Assembly (NCBI GenBank): GCA_017614505.1
Contig: JAGABT010000007.1
Location: 1-64,000 of the forward strand
DNA: 64,000 bases
From: Selenomonadaceae bacterium
GTDB taxonomy: Bacteria > Bacillota > Negativicutes > Selenomonadales > Selenomonadaceae
Direction of reading: 5' to 3'
Shown: one piece after another, positions 44,101-51,998 of the stretch
Layout of the letters: the number at the start of each line of letters is the position of its first letter
Numbering within the stretch: position 1 is the stretch's first letter
Position numbers and translations under genes: made by a program
The notes under the pieces: model-generated
What the model was told of the DNA's origin: nothing
The model's database searches: none
The model's input: the letters and a program-made list of their open reading frames with translations, nothing else

Positions 44101-47100
44101 GTGGAATTTAGCCAGAATCTGCGCGAGATTTTCATCAAGGAGCGAAACTTTTCTGACGGGCTGATTCAACTGCGCCGTGAATTTTTCCAGCACAATGTTG
44201 AATGAATTAGCCAGACCAGCAATCAGATTCGCGCTGTAATCGGCGGTGTTGTACTCGATAGCGAGGCGCGGCGCGGAACTTTCGCCAATGATGCGAACAG
44301 CCAGCTTGAACTTCGCGGCGGAGTGCGGGAAACTTTCCACGCCGGTGAATTTCGGAATGTCATGCGCTTCGACGACGCCCACTTGATATTCGTACATAAT
44401 TTTGGGCGCGAAGGAATAATCGGCGGCAATCTGCGCGAATGGATAATTTTCGTGTTCAATCGTGGCGGCGAAAGTGTCCGCGTTTTTTTTGAGGAACGCG
44501 CCGACGGAAATATCTTCGAGCTCGGCGGCAAGCGGCAGGGTGTTGACGAACATTCCGAAGGTGTCGGAAAATTTGACGTTGCCGCGCCCGCTGGAAATCG
44601 TCGTGAGGTAAACTTTGCGGTTGGCGCTGTAGCGGGCGACGACGTAGCTCAGCACGGCGAAACACAACGCGGCGGGCGTCAAGCCGTTTTCGTGGCAGAA
44701 ACTTTCGACGCTGGGAAATTCCTGCTCAAAAATCTGCGCGTTACCGTCAGCCCTGCCGTGTACGTCCGAGGCAATTTCGCTGGCGTTCTCAAAATCTTTC
44801 AGCAGGTCGGCGAAGAATTTTTTATTGGCGTCGAAATGCTGTTCCTCTTCGCGCACGAAGTCAAAGTAGCTCGCGCCTTCGCGCTCAACCGTGCCGCCAG
44901 TCAGCAGCGTTTTCAGATTCGCAAGGAACAAATTCGTTGAGGCGCCGTCGAAAATCAGATGGTGGAAATCGACAAACAAACTGACGCGCGCGGGAGTTTT
45001 AACAATTTCGACGCGGTAAAGCGGCTCAGCGTCGAGCTTGAACGGACGGACGAAATTGCCTTTGAACGCGGCAAAATCTTTTTCTTCCAGCGTGTGAATT
45101 GGAATTTCCGGCGCGGGATTTTTATTCGCCACCTGCATAATTTCTTCGTCGCGCAGTTCAAAATGAATGTCAACAGACGGGTGCGCGGCGAGAATTTTTT
45201 TCACGGCGTCAGCTAGCGCGGCAGGGTCGGCGTCCGCCTCGAAGTTGTAGATAAGCGGCACGTTGTAGGCAGTCGACAGCGGGTCTTTCATGCACTCCAG
45301 ATAAATTCCGCGCTGAACGTTGCTGATTTTAATCGAACTTGCCGCCGTGGAAGTTTCCGCAGAAGATTTTTTGTCGCTCAGCAGGAATATCAGCAGCTCG
45401 TCTTCGATTGTCTCAAGCGTGCCGCCCAAAAGTTTTTTCACGGGAATGTTGACGCCGAAAGTTTTGTAAAGCTGGGTTGAAAGTTTAATCGCCGAAATGC
45501 TAGCCAGCCCCAGATATTTCAGCTCGGTCGTGGCGCCGAACTCCTTGAGCCCAATGACGCCGCCGATAACTTCAATCAGCGATTTTTCCAGCACGTTGAA
45601 ACTGCGCTTAACATTTTCAGTTTGCGCGGCTTGAAGTTCGGGCTTAGGCAGAGCGCGGCGATTAACTTTGCCGTTCTGGTTGAGCGGAATTTTGTCAATC
45701 TGCAGCGTGACGGCGGGCACCATGTACGGAGGCTTGCGCTCGGCAATAAATTTGTTCAGCGCGTCGATGTCAATTTTTTCCGCCCCGACAACATAAGCCG
45801 CAACGAACTTGCCACCGGCTGGGTGGTCGAAGGCGGCAACCGTCGCATCTTTCACGCTGGGAAATTCGCGAATGACGGCTTCAACTTCGGTGAGTTCAAT
45901 CCTGAAACCGCGAATTTTAACCTGCCCGTCGCGGCGCCCGATAAATTCAAGGTTGCCGTCCGCGCGCCAGCGAACCACGTCGCCGGTCTTGTAAACGGTT
46001 TCGTACTCGCCGCCGTCGAACGGGTTGCTGATAAAAACTTCGGCGGTTTTCTCAGGGCGATTCAGATAACCGGCGCCGACGTGCAAACCTGCCGCCCAAA
46101 GTTCGCCGCAGGCTCCAATCGGAACTCGGTGCCCGTTCGCGTCGACGACGTAAAGCTTGACGTTATCGAGCGGCTTGCCAATCGGAATGTTGCTCTCGGC
46201 TTTTTCGACTTTGAACGCCGTGATTAAAATCGTACACTCGGTCGGACCATAGCCGTTGATTAAAGAAAAACTTTTCGGCGGGTCGAGCGTGACAAGTTTT
46301 TCGCCGCCGACAGTCAAATATTTCAGCCCGTGATTTTCAATGTCGGTTGCAAACTGCCTGCCAACCTGCGTCGTCATAAAAGCATGCGTGACGCGATTTT
46401 TCTCGAAGTAAACGTTCATCGCCTCAAGGTCAAGGCGCATTTCTTCTGGGACAATGCAAAGCGCGGCGCCGCTCGTCAGGGCGGGGTACGTGTCGAACAT
46501 ATTCGCATCGAAGCCGAAACTTGCGTAAGCGCCGACGCATTGGCTCTCGTTCAGGCTGAAAAATTTTTTATACCAGTTGATAAAGCAGACCAGATTTTTA
46601 TGCGTGAGCCGGACGCCCTTTGGTACGCCGGTTGAACCGCTGGTGTACAGCAAAATAAAAATATCTTCGGGCTTGACTTCGGGCAGCGCAACATTTTCAG
46701 CGCGCGGAATTTCGTCGACGAACAAAACTTCGCCGCCAAAATCGGTGATAAGCGGGCGGAGTTCCTTCGTCGTGATTAGAATTTTCGCGCTGGCGTCTTT
46801 AATCATGAAGTTCAGGCGTTCTGGCGGATAAGTCGGGTCGAGCGGCTGATATGCGCAGCCGGCTTTCAAAGCGCCGAGCGCGGTTACCGGCATGAACTCA
46901 CTGCGCGGAATCAGAATAGAAGCCACGTCGCCCCTGCCGATATTTTTGCCGAGAATGTAGGCGGCAATGTCATTGCTCAGCGCATCAACTTCGCGGTAGG
47001 AAAACTTTTTGGCGTCGAAAATGACAGCCGTGTTATTCGGAAATTTCTCAGCCGCCGCCGCGAAAAGACTGACGACGGTTTGAGTTTTGTCGTAGTCAGA

Positions 47101-48375
47101 TTCAGTGGCGTTGAAGGCGTCGAGAGTTTTAATCTGGTCGGAGTTGAGCAGTTCGACTTCGCGGACGAAAGTTTTGGTCATGAGTTCGCGCAGAACATTT
47201 TCGTAGCACGCGGCGAAAGTCTCAACGAAACCGCCGGAATAACGCGCCGCGTCGTACTCAATGCGAATTTCCATACCGTCAGCGCCGACCATAAGTTCCA
47301 CTGCGAACGGCTTGCCGGTTGCATTTTGTTCAAGAATTTTTTCCACGCAGGGCTTGCCGCAAAATTCGGCGGTGGTCTTAATCAAGCCGTGGTAAGCGAA
47401 CATCGGCGCATTGTTCATCGGGCAAATCTGATTCAAATCAGCAAACGAGAATAAATCGTTATCGCGCGCAGACTGGATTTGCGCCGTCATTTCGCCGAGG
47501 AGCTCGGCAATTTTCTTATCGCCAGTCCAGCGGCAGTACACCGGCAGAGTTTTAACGAACATACCGACGATATTTTTGGTGCGCTCGCTGCGCCCGTGGT
47601 AAATCGTCGAGAAAAGCGCCTCCTGCTGGTGCGTGTACGTGCCGACGGTCAGCGCGAATGCCGTCGAAGTCAGCGCCGAGGCGGAAAATTTATTCGCCCT
47701 GCAGAAATTTTTGAGCGCCGGATAATCAAGCGGAAAAATTTTCGTGAACGTGGCAAAGGAATTTTTTTCGCCGCTGCAGTCGGGAATTGGCAGAGTTTCC
47801 ACGTCGAGCCCGCCGAAAGTTTTTTCGTACCAGGATTTTGCCTGCGCGAAAGTTTCAGTCGCCCGCGCTTTAGTTTCGTCATTGGCGGCGTCGAGCGCGT
47901 CATAATTTTCCGGCGCAAGTTCAGCTGCAGGGTCGGCGTAAGCTTTCGCCACGTCGCTGAAAAAAACGTTCGCCGCCGTTCGGTCAAATGAAACGTGATG
48001 CGTCGTGCGGAGAAGATATTTTCCGCACTCGGTCTGCACCAGATTAAATCGGAACAGCCGCCCGCCGTGAAGTTCCAACGGTTCAGCCTCAAGCTCAGAT
48101 AATTTTTTCTGCCAGTCAGCCTCGCTCATTTTTTCAACCGGCTGTTGATAATCTTCCGCGCCAAATTCCTGAACTGGCTCGCCGTCACGTTCGATAACGC
48201 GGACGAAAATGGCTGGGTGGGCGGCGACCGCCTTTTCAATCACGCGGGCAAGCCGGTTCATATCAATTTCGTCGCTCAGCGTCAAAAGAAAATACCCGTT
48301 GTAGGCGCAGGCTTCCTGGCTGTCAAGGTAAATTCCCAGTTGAGTTTGAGACAGGGGCGCCGTTTTTTTTGCCAT
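41143..48375 (-). CDS. Two-module nonribosomal peptide synthetase with terminal reductase (C-A-T-C-A-T-R)
   Basis: 2410 residues from the ATG behind GGGAGG. Order: C1 (about 5-420; HHVSFDR, last Gly changed), A1 (430-915; TSGSTGVPKG near 578, GYGPTE), T1 (925-1000; LGLASIS, a non-standard carrier motif, Ser about 959), C2 (1015-1440; HHLIFDG canonical), A2 (1450-1935; YTSGSTGKPKG), T2 (1960-2030; LGGTSLL) and a thioester reductase (2044-2410; TGATGYLG, YVRSKFLAE). A reductive end releases a dipeptide aldehyde, which can cyclise to a pyrazinone as with AusA. By eye, A1 pocket residues D-A-F-F-T-G-G-I-L recall Val-type codes; A2 is not assigned. It is flanked by PPTase and exporter genes. Confidence 0.9.
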   Translation of the reverse strand: MAKKTAPLSQTQLGIYLDSQEACAYNGYFLLTLSDEIDMNRLARVIEKAVAAHPAIFVRVIERDGEPVQEFGAEDYQQPVEKMSEADWQKKLSELEAEPLELHGGRLFRFNLVQTECGKYLLRTTHHVSFDRTAANVFFSDVAKAYADPAAELAPENYDALDAANDETKARATETFAQAKSWYEKTFGGLDVETLPIPDCSGEKNSFATFTKIFPLDYPALKNFCRANKFSASALTSTAFALTVGTYTHQQEALFSTIYHGRSERTKNIVGMFVKTLPVYCRWTGDKKIAELLGEMTAQIQSARDNDLFSFADLNQICPMNNAPMFAYHGLIKTTAEFCGKPCVEKILEQNATGKPFAVELMVGADGMEIRIEYDAARYSGGFVETFAACYENVLRELMTKTFVREVELLNSDQIKTLDAFNATESDYDKTQTVVSLFAAAAEKFPNNTAVIFDAKKFSYREVDALSNDIAAYILGKNIGRGDVASILIPRSEFMPVTALGALKAGCAYQPLDPTYPPERLNFMIKDASAKILITTKELRPLITDFGGEVLFVDEIPRAENVALPEVKPEDIFILLYTSGSTGVPKGVRLTHKNLVCFINWYKKFFSLNESQCVGAYASFGFDANMFDTYPALTSGAALCIVPEEMRLDLEAMNVYFEKNRVTHAFMTTQVGRQFATDIENHGLKYLTVGGEKLVTLDPPKSFSLINGYGPTECTILITAFKVEKAESNIPIGKPLDNVKLYVVDANGHRVPIGACGELWAAGLHVGAGYLNRPEKTAEVFISNPFDGGEYETVYKTGDVVRWRADGNLEFIGRRDGQVKIRGFRIELTEVEAVIREFPSVKDATVAAFDHPAGGKFVAAYVVGAEKIDIDALNKFIAERKPPYMVPAVTLQIDKIPLNQNGKVNRRALPKPELQAAQTENVKRSFNVLEKSLIEVIGGVIGLKEFGATTELKYLGLASISAIKLSTQLYKTFGVNIPVKKLLGGTLETIEDELLIFLLSDKKSSAETSTAASSIKISNVQRGIYLECMKDPLSTAYNVPLIYNFEADADPAALADAVKKILAAHPSVDIHFELRDEEIMQVANKNPAPEIPIHTLEEKDFAAFKGNFVRPFKLDAEPLYRVEIVKTPARVSLFVDFHHLIFDGASTNLFLANLKTLLTGGTVEREGASYFDFVREEEQHFDANKKFFADLLKDFENASEIASDVHGRADGNAQIFEQEFPSVESFCHENGLTPAALCFAVLSYVVARYSANRKVYLTTISSGRGNVKFSDTFGMFVNTLPLAAELEDISVGAFLKKNADTFAATIEHENYPFAQIAADYSFAPKIMYEYQVGVVEAHDIPKFTGVESFPHSAAKFKLAVRIIGESSAPRLAIEYNTADYSANLIAGLANSFNIVLEKFTAQLNQPVRKVSLLDENLAQILAKFHSNTNPATVGKVYRYFHEGFEEQAAKNPDKIALIAADCSLTYGELDASANKIANALIERGVEPRNRIALLLPRTSREIIAMFGVLKAGCAFIPCDPEYPADRIRQILEDSAAPYVITTADRLDGEKFVDVENLLATGNSTKPQVEISSDDLAYLIYTSGSTGKPKGVMIAHSSAANFFTNNPANIMVDILVKSVKNFVSVSTFSFDLSLKELALPLFNGLTLVLADKEQANNPDMLADLILKTGGDAINATPSRVYQYLESDKFSAALKDFKFIGSGGEKYPEALLEKLRTLTKARIVNTYGPTETTISSNMKDLTEAASISVGRPLLNVVEFIVDGDGNELPPGIVGELLIGGAGVGKGYNNLPEKTAERFVEYNGVRVYKSGDYARWTATGDVEILARMDNQIKLRGLRIELGEVESTLAKVEGIKTVLVKIAKIKGIEHLCAYFTADRVIDVEALKKILGETLPKYMVPTAYLQLKKMPMTLNGKIDAKSLPEATISRSATTAKAGSKIEEDFCKIFGTILQIEDVGADESFFDLGGTSLLVTRVVIMAQKLGYKINFSDVFINRTPRELAALQQAGTTSTVDSEISGYDYAKLEPILSANNLDNFRNGERQPLGDIVLTGATGYLGIHILHEFIENHAGKIYCLLRGKKDLPAETRLKAQLFYYFDQSYAELFGKRIFILEGDVTRAETLEQLKSLPEISAVINCAALVKHFSSGDEIEVVNVGGVKNLVEVCKASNLRFIQVSTMSTVRSGVKGEVDESAVPTEKTLYFRQSLTNKYVRSKFLAERLVLDAVANDGLNAKIMRVGTLSARYSDGEFQINAGTNSSMGRLKIFAIIGCCPFAQMDNLIEFSPIDEAAKAILLLAETPKECVIFHPINHHNMAIGDVIRAMQKCGLDIKFVEQEEFQAAWQAAEEAPDKAKILTSSIAYRSGNKDAEVVTFPKNNLYTMQVLYRLGYSWPLTTWEYVGKFIDMLQKLGFFSAQ

Positions 48376-48964
48376 CAAAATTCCTCCCATTCGCGCAGAC
48401 TCCGACGACTGCACCGTCGCGCAGGAAAAAATTCTTCCCGACAATTTCCGCCCTGCCGCCGAGGAGTTTCGCGCAGTCCACGCTTAAAAAATTTTCATCG
48501 CCCGTGAGTTTGAAATAGCTTTCCTTGAGCGTCCAATATATCAAAAACTGCCGGCGCTGTAAATCTTCCGGCAGTGAAATAATTTTCTCGAACTCACCTG
48601 GCAGAAAAAATCTCTCGGCAATTTCCAGCGCGCCCGCCGAATCAGTTTCAACGTCGACGCCGCTTTGAACTTCGCCGACGCTGCAGACGACCCAGTTTCC
48701 GGCATGCGACAGGCTAATTTCAACGGGCAGACCGGCGATATGCGGCTTGCCAGCTGAATCGCGGTACACTTGAACAGGGCGGGCAAATTTTTCAGCGACG
48801 ACGTACCGCGCCAGAAGTTCCGCCCAAATCGTTCGGTTCCTGTCCGCGTTGAAACGATACGCCAGAATTTTTTCCTGCCGCGCTGGTGAAAAAAACTTCA
48901 GCCAGTCATCAACCGGCAAATCCAGCCGCGCAGAAATATTCACCGCAAAAACTTTGACGCTCAT
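48323..48964 (-). CDS. Sfp-type 4'-phosphopantetheinyl transferase
   Basis: 213 residues. The Mg-binding GVDVE near residue 108 and the signature YWTLKESYFKLTG near residue 145 define the Sfp/AcpS-II family, which loads coenzyme A-derived phosphopantetheine onto carrier-domain serines; SLSHAG is the third family motif. Its start overlaps the MATE stop (ATGA), and its last 53 bases overlap the NRPS start, so it is the dedicated activator of the NRPS carriers. The order PPTase then NRPS mirrors the ausB/ausA pair of staphylococci in content. Confidence 0.93.
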   Translation of the reverse strand: MSVKVFAVNISARLDLPVDDWLKFFSPARQEKILAYRFNADRNRTIWAELLARYVVAEKFARPVQVYRDSAGKPHIAGLPVEISLSHAGNWVVCSVGEVQSGVDVETDSAGALEIAERFFLPGEFEKIISLPEDLQRRQFLIYWTLKESYFKLTGDENFLSVDCAKLLGGRAEIVGKNFFLRDGAVVGVCANGRNFDGKKNGAPVSNSTGNLP

Positions 48965-50712
48965 ATTTCGATTAGCGTCTGGTTGAGCGCCAGCACGCGG
49001 TTATATTTGATTTCGCCCGCCAGATTTTTCAGCAGCATAATTCCATCGGTGTGCAAATTTTCTTCCTCCGCAACCGAATATTCCAGCGGGTTGAAAGTCT
49101 TGCCGTTGTCGCGGAGCGCGATAATAATTTTTCCGTCGCCGCGCTTAAGCCGCAAGTCGACATCGATTTTCTGACCGGCGTTGAGCTTTTCGATATTCAG
49201 CGTCATTTCCTCCAGCGCGACGCCAACTTTCAGCGCAACCGTTGAATCGAAACCTTTCTGCTCAAGGACAGCTTTAGCGTCGTGCGAAATTTTAGCGGCA
49301 GTATCGGCGTCCGCCTGAAAAGACACGTCAAGCAAAATTTCTGGGTCGCTGTGCTCAATCAGAAAAATGTCATTGAGCTTGCCGCCGGAATTTTTGCAGA
49401 CCATTTTCGTGTACATAAAAATCACTCCAAATCCCACAACTTCAGCCAGAATGAACGCAAGCCACACGCCGCTCAAGCCGAAACTTTTCGACAAAATCCA
49501 CGCGGCAGGAACGACGACGATAATTCCTTCCGTCCACGACAAAACATTGGCGGCGGTTCTGCGCTGAATCGTCGAGTAGTAGTACATCGCCAGAAACGTC
49601 AGCGTCACGCCGAGCAGGCTGATTGAAAATAACCGCAGCGCCGTTTCGCCAGAATCAACCAGCGAACTCGGAATATTGTAGAGCGACAGGATAACCTGCG
49701 GGAAAATCTGTGTGAAGGCGACGAAAATTCCGCTCAGCGTCAGCGCGAATTTCAGCACGTACTTGACGAGAATCCTGACGCCGCCGAAATCTTTTTCGCC
49801 GTAAAGTATTCCGACAATCGGCATCATCGCGCCGTTACAGCCGGAAATGAACATCGATACGACCGACAGGCACGCCATGCAAATCGCGTAAAGAGTCATT
49901 GCGTCGGAGCCGCCCGTTTCACCGAGTATCTGATAAATCGCCCAGATTTTTACGCTAATCAGTCCCGTACTGCAGGCAACTGGAATGCCGGATTTAATGA
50001 CTTCGGCGGACTGGCGGACGAATTTCCCAAAATCGCTGATGACATTGCGGAATTTCCTGTTGCGCTCGCTGGACGGGAAATATTTCCTCAGCATGTAGCA
50101 AATCCCGATAACGTCGCTGCAGAGCAGGGCAATCGCCGCGCCGGTAACGCCGAAACCGTTGCTGACCAGCGTAAAACTCAGCGCCACGTTTGTGAACTGC
50201 CCAATCATAATGCCGCGGCTGACAACTTTGGCAAAACCGTCCGTGCGCATTAGCGTCTGCCACGAAAAGAACATAAGGTACAGCGGCAGCCGGAACACGA
50301 AAATTATCAGGTAATCGTGCATCATCGGGCGCAAATCTTCGGCGGACGACAGAAATTTTGTCAGCGCGGCACTGTTCGGAATAAGGCAAATCGCCCAGAT
50401 TATTCCCGCGAAAATACTTATCGTGACGACGGTGCTGAAAATGTAATCCGCATCGTCGTTCTGGCGCTTACCGGCAGCTACTGCGATTAGTCCCGCCGAG
50501 CCGATTGAAATCAGCACAGCCATAGCGTAAGTGACCTGATTCAGCGGAACGCACGCAGACACAGCCGCCATTGCCTGCGAACTGATTAAATTGCCGACGA
50601 TAATTCCGTTGATAATCGTGCCTAGCTGGCTTGCCATCGACGCCAGAACCGTCGGTATGAAAAACTCGCGGAACTTTTTGTTGACGAGCGTTCCGCTTCT
50701 CTCAAAAGTCAT
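48961..50712 (-). CDS. MATE-family exporter fused to an RsbW/SpoIIAB-like ATPase domain
   Basis: 583 residues. Residues about 10-440 form a twelve-helix MATE transporter (GTIINGIIVGNLISS at the start, the second half beginning SGIPVACSTGLISV). After a short linker a cytoplasmic GHKL ATPase domain (about 455-583) follows: N box VALEEMTLNIEKL, G1 box RDNGKTFNP, G2 region GIMLLKNLAGE, ending QTLIEI, closest in plan to anti-sigma serine kinases. The exporter probably exports the NRPS product, and the ATPase domain could phosphorylate the STAS protein. ATG 50712 is chosen for GGTGA eight bases upstream; GTG 50727 is possible. Confidence 0.85.
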   Translation of the reverse strand: MTFERSGTLVNKKFREFFIPTVLASMASQLGTIINGIIVGNLISSQAMAAVSACVPLNQVTYAMAVLISIGSAGLIAVAAGKRQNDDADYIFSTVVTISIFAGIIWAICLIPNSAALTKFLSSAEDLRPMMHDYLIIFVFRLPLYLMFFSWQTLMRTDGFAKVVSRGIMIGQFTNVALSFTLVSNGFGVTGAAIALLCSDVIGICYMLRKYFPSSERNRKFRNVISDFGKFVRQSAEVIKSGIPVACSTGLISVKIWAIYQILGETGGSDAMTLYAICMACLSVVSMFISGCNGAMMPIVGILYGEKDFGGVRILVKYVLKFALTLSGIFVAFTQIFPQVILSLYNIPSSLVDSGETALRLFSISLLGVTLTFLAMYYYSTIQRRTAANVLSWTEGIIVVVPAAWILSKSFGLSGVWLAFILAEVVGFGVIFMYTKMVCKNSGGKLNDIFLIEHSDPEILLDVSFQADADTAAKISHDAKAVLEQKGFDSTVALKVGVALEEMTLNIEKLNAGQKIDVDLRLKRGDGKIIIALRDNGKTFNPLEYSVAEEENLHTDGIMLLKNLAGEIKYNRVLALNQTLIEI

Positions 50713-50746
50713 TGTGCGAATCACCAACCTGGAGCAAAATAGAAGA

Positions 50747-50775
50747 AAGCCTCCGCGTCCTCAACGCAGAGCCTT
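50747..50775 (-). other. Leader hairpin upstream of the MATE-NRPS operon
   Basis: An 11-bp imperfect stem (AAGGCTCTGCG/CGCGGAGGCTT, two mismatches) is followed on the minus strand by a T-rich stretch 35-50 bases before the MATE start. It could be an attenuator or an upstream terminator. I did not find a convincing -35/-10 pair for this operon. Confidence 0.3.
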
Positions 50776-50797
50776 CCCCAGATTTTTAATTTTAACA

Positions 50798-50826
50798 TTG
50801 CCTTCTATCTTAACTGCTGGTATAAT
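50798..50826 (+). promoter_or_regulatory. Promoter of the DctP-like/diguanylate cyclase operon
   Basis: TTGCCT, 17 bases, then TATAAT with TGG before it (extended -10). The transcript would have a leader of about 120 bases before the DctP-like start; nothing structured was recognised in it. Confidence 0.65.
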
Positions 50827-50954
50827 TTCATCATGTTGCAAGTATAAAAGCGTCGTCTAACGAAGTAGTTTGTTTATCCTTTTTGTTATTTTAACACGCA
50901 CGGCAAACAGCGTCAACCGGCGGCAAAATCTTTTCAAAGGAAGGAGTTTCTGCA

Positions 50955-51998
50955 ATGCGGAAATGGCTGGGACTGATTTCAGCGCTTTTGAGCCTAACGA
51001 TTCTTTTAAGTGGCTGCGGTGAACGACGAACGGCGCATTCCAGCGACTACCAGAAAGTTCGACTGGTAATGACTGCCAACGGGACGAAAAACGGGATTGA
51101 ATCCCTGACGGCAAAACGTTTCGCGCAGCTGGTTGCAGAAGCCTCCGGCGGCAATGTGCAGATTGAGTTTTACCCCAACGACGAACTGACGGGCGGCAAT
51201 ACCAACGAGGCGGTTAAGGCTCTGACGGAAGGCGCTGTCGACCTTGGCGCGTACGTGAGCGGAACTTTATCGCTGCTTGACCCGCGCCTGGAAGTTGCCT
51301 CTATTCCGTTGTCTTTTTCGAGTTATCAGGAAGTGCGGAAGATTATCGATGAGACCGGCGGGAAATTTTATTCAAAAGTGCTGACCGACTACGGGCTGGT
51401 TTATCTCGGCTCTACGCATAACGGCATGAGACAGCTGGCAAATAATCACATTCCGATAAAGACGCTCAACGACCTTCAGGGCTTGCGAATACGCGTGCTT
51501 GGCGGCGAAGTTTACCGGCTGTTCTTTTCGGCGCTCGGTGCGAAGCCGATTCCGCTCGGCTGGAGCGAACTCAACATCGCCATTCGGCAGAAATACATCG
51601 ACGGGCAGGAAAACGGCTTTTTCCTTATGCGCTCAGGACACTTGAACGAAATTCAGCGGTACATAACGGTCTGGAATTATTTGTACGAAAACTATCTTTT
51701 CGTCGCCAGCCGCAAAAATTTCGAGAAGCTGGAGCCGAAAACTCAGGAGTTAATCCGCGAAAAAATTCTGGAGGCGTGCGAATGGAGCCGTGACTATCTG
51801 GAAGCGGAGGAAAAGAAAATCCGCGTGGAATTCGCTGAGGAAGGCGTGGAAATCGTTGAACTTTCGCCCGAAGAATTAGCGCGTATCAAGCTGAAAGTTC
51901 ACCCGCTGCGCGAAAAACTCATGGAAAAATACGGCGAGGAAGCCTGCAAGGCATTCCGCATCAACGAAGAAAAAACATATCAGGAGAATATACGGTGA
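50955..51998 (+). CDS. DctP-family (TRAP) solute-binding lipoprotein
   Basis: 347 residues with a lipoprotein signal: MRKWLGLISALL, then LLSGCG with the lipidated Cys near residue 21. The mature protein has the DctP/TRAP binding-protein plan (VEVASIPLSFSS-like region, LQGLRIRVLGGEVYRLFFSALGAKPIPLGWSEL with the ligand Arg in RIRV, then YIDGQENGF). TRAP receptors bind organic acids such as malate, succinate or sialic acid. No DctQ or DctM permease gene is adjacent; the stop overlaps the start of a membrane diguanylate cyclase gene, so it may serve as a ligand sensor for it. Strong AAGGAAGGAG ribosome site. Confidence 0.87.
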   Translation: MRKWLGLISALLSLTILLSGCGERRTAHSSDYQKVRLVMTANGTKNGIESLTAKRFAQLVAEASGGNVQIEFYPNDELTGGNTNEAVKALTEGAVDLGAYVSGTLSLLDPRLEVASIPLSFSSYQEVRKIIDETGGKFYSKVLTDYGLVYLGSTHNGMRQLANNHIPIKTLNDLQGLRIRVLGGEVYRLFFSALGAKPIPLGWSELNIAIRQKYIDGQENGFFLMRSGHLNEIQRYITVWNYLYENYLFVASRKNFEKLEPKTQELIREKILEACEWSRDYLEAEEKKIRVEFAEEGVEIVELSPEELARIKLKVHPLREKLMEKYGEEACKAFRINEEKTYQENIR

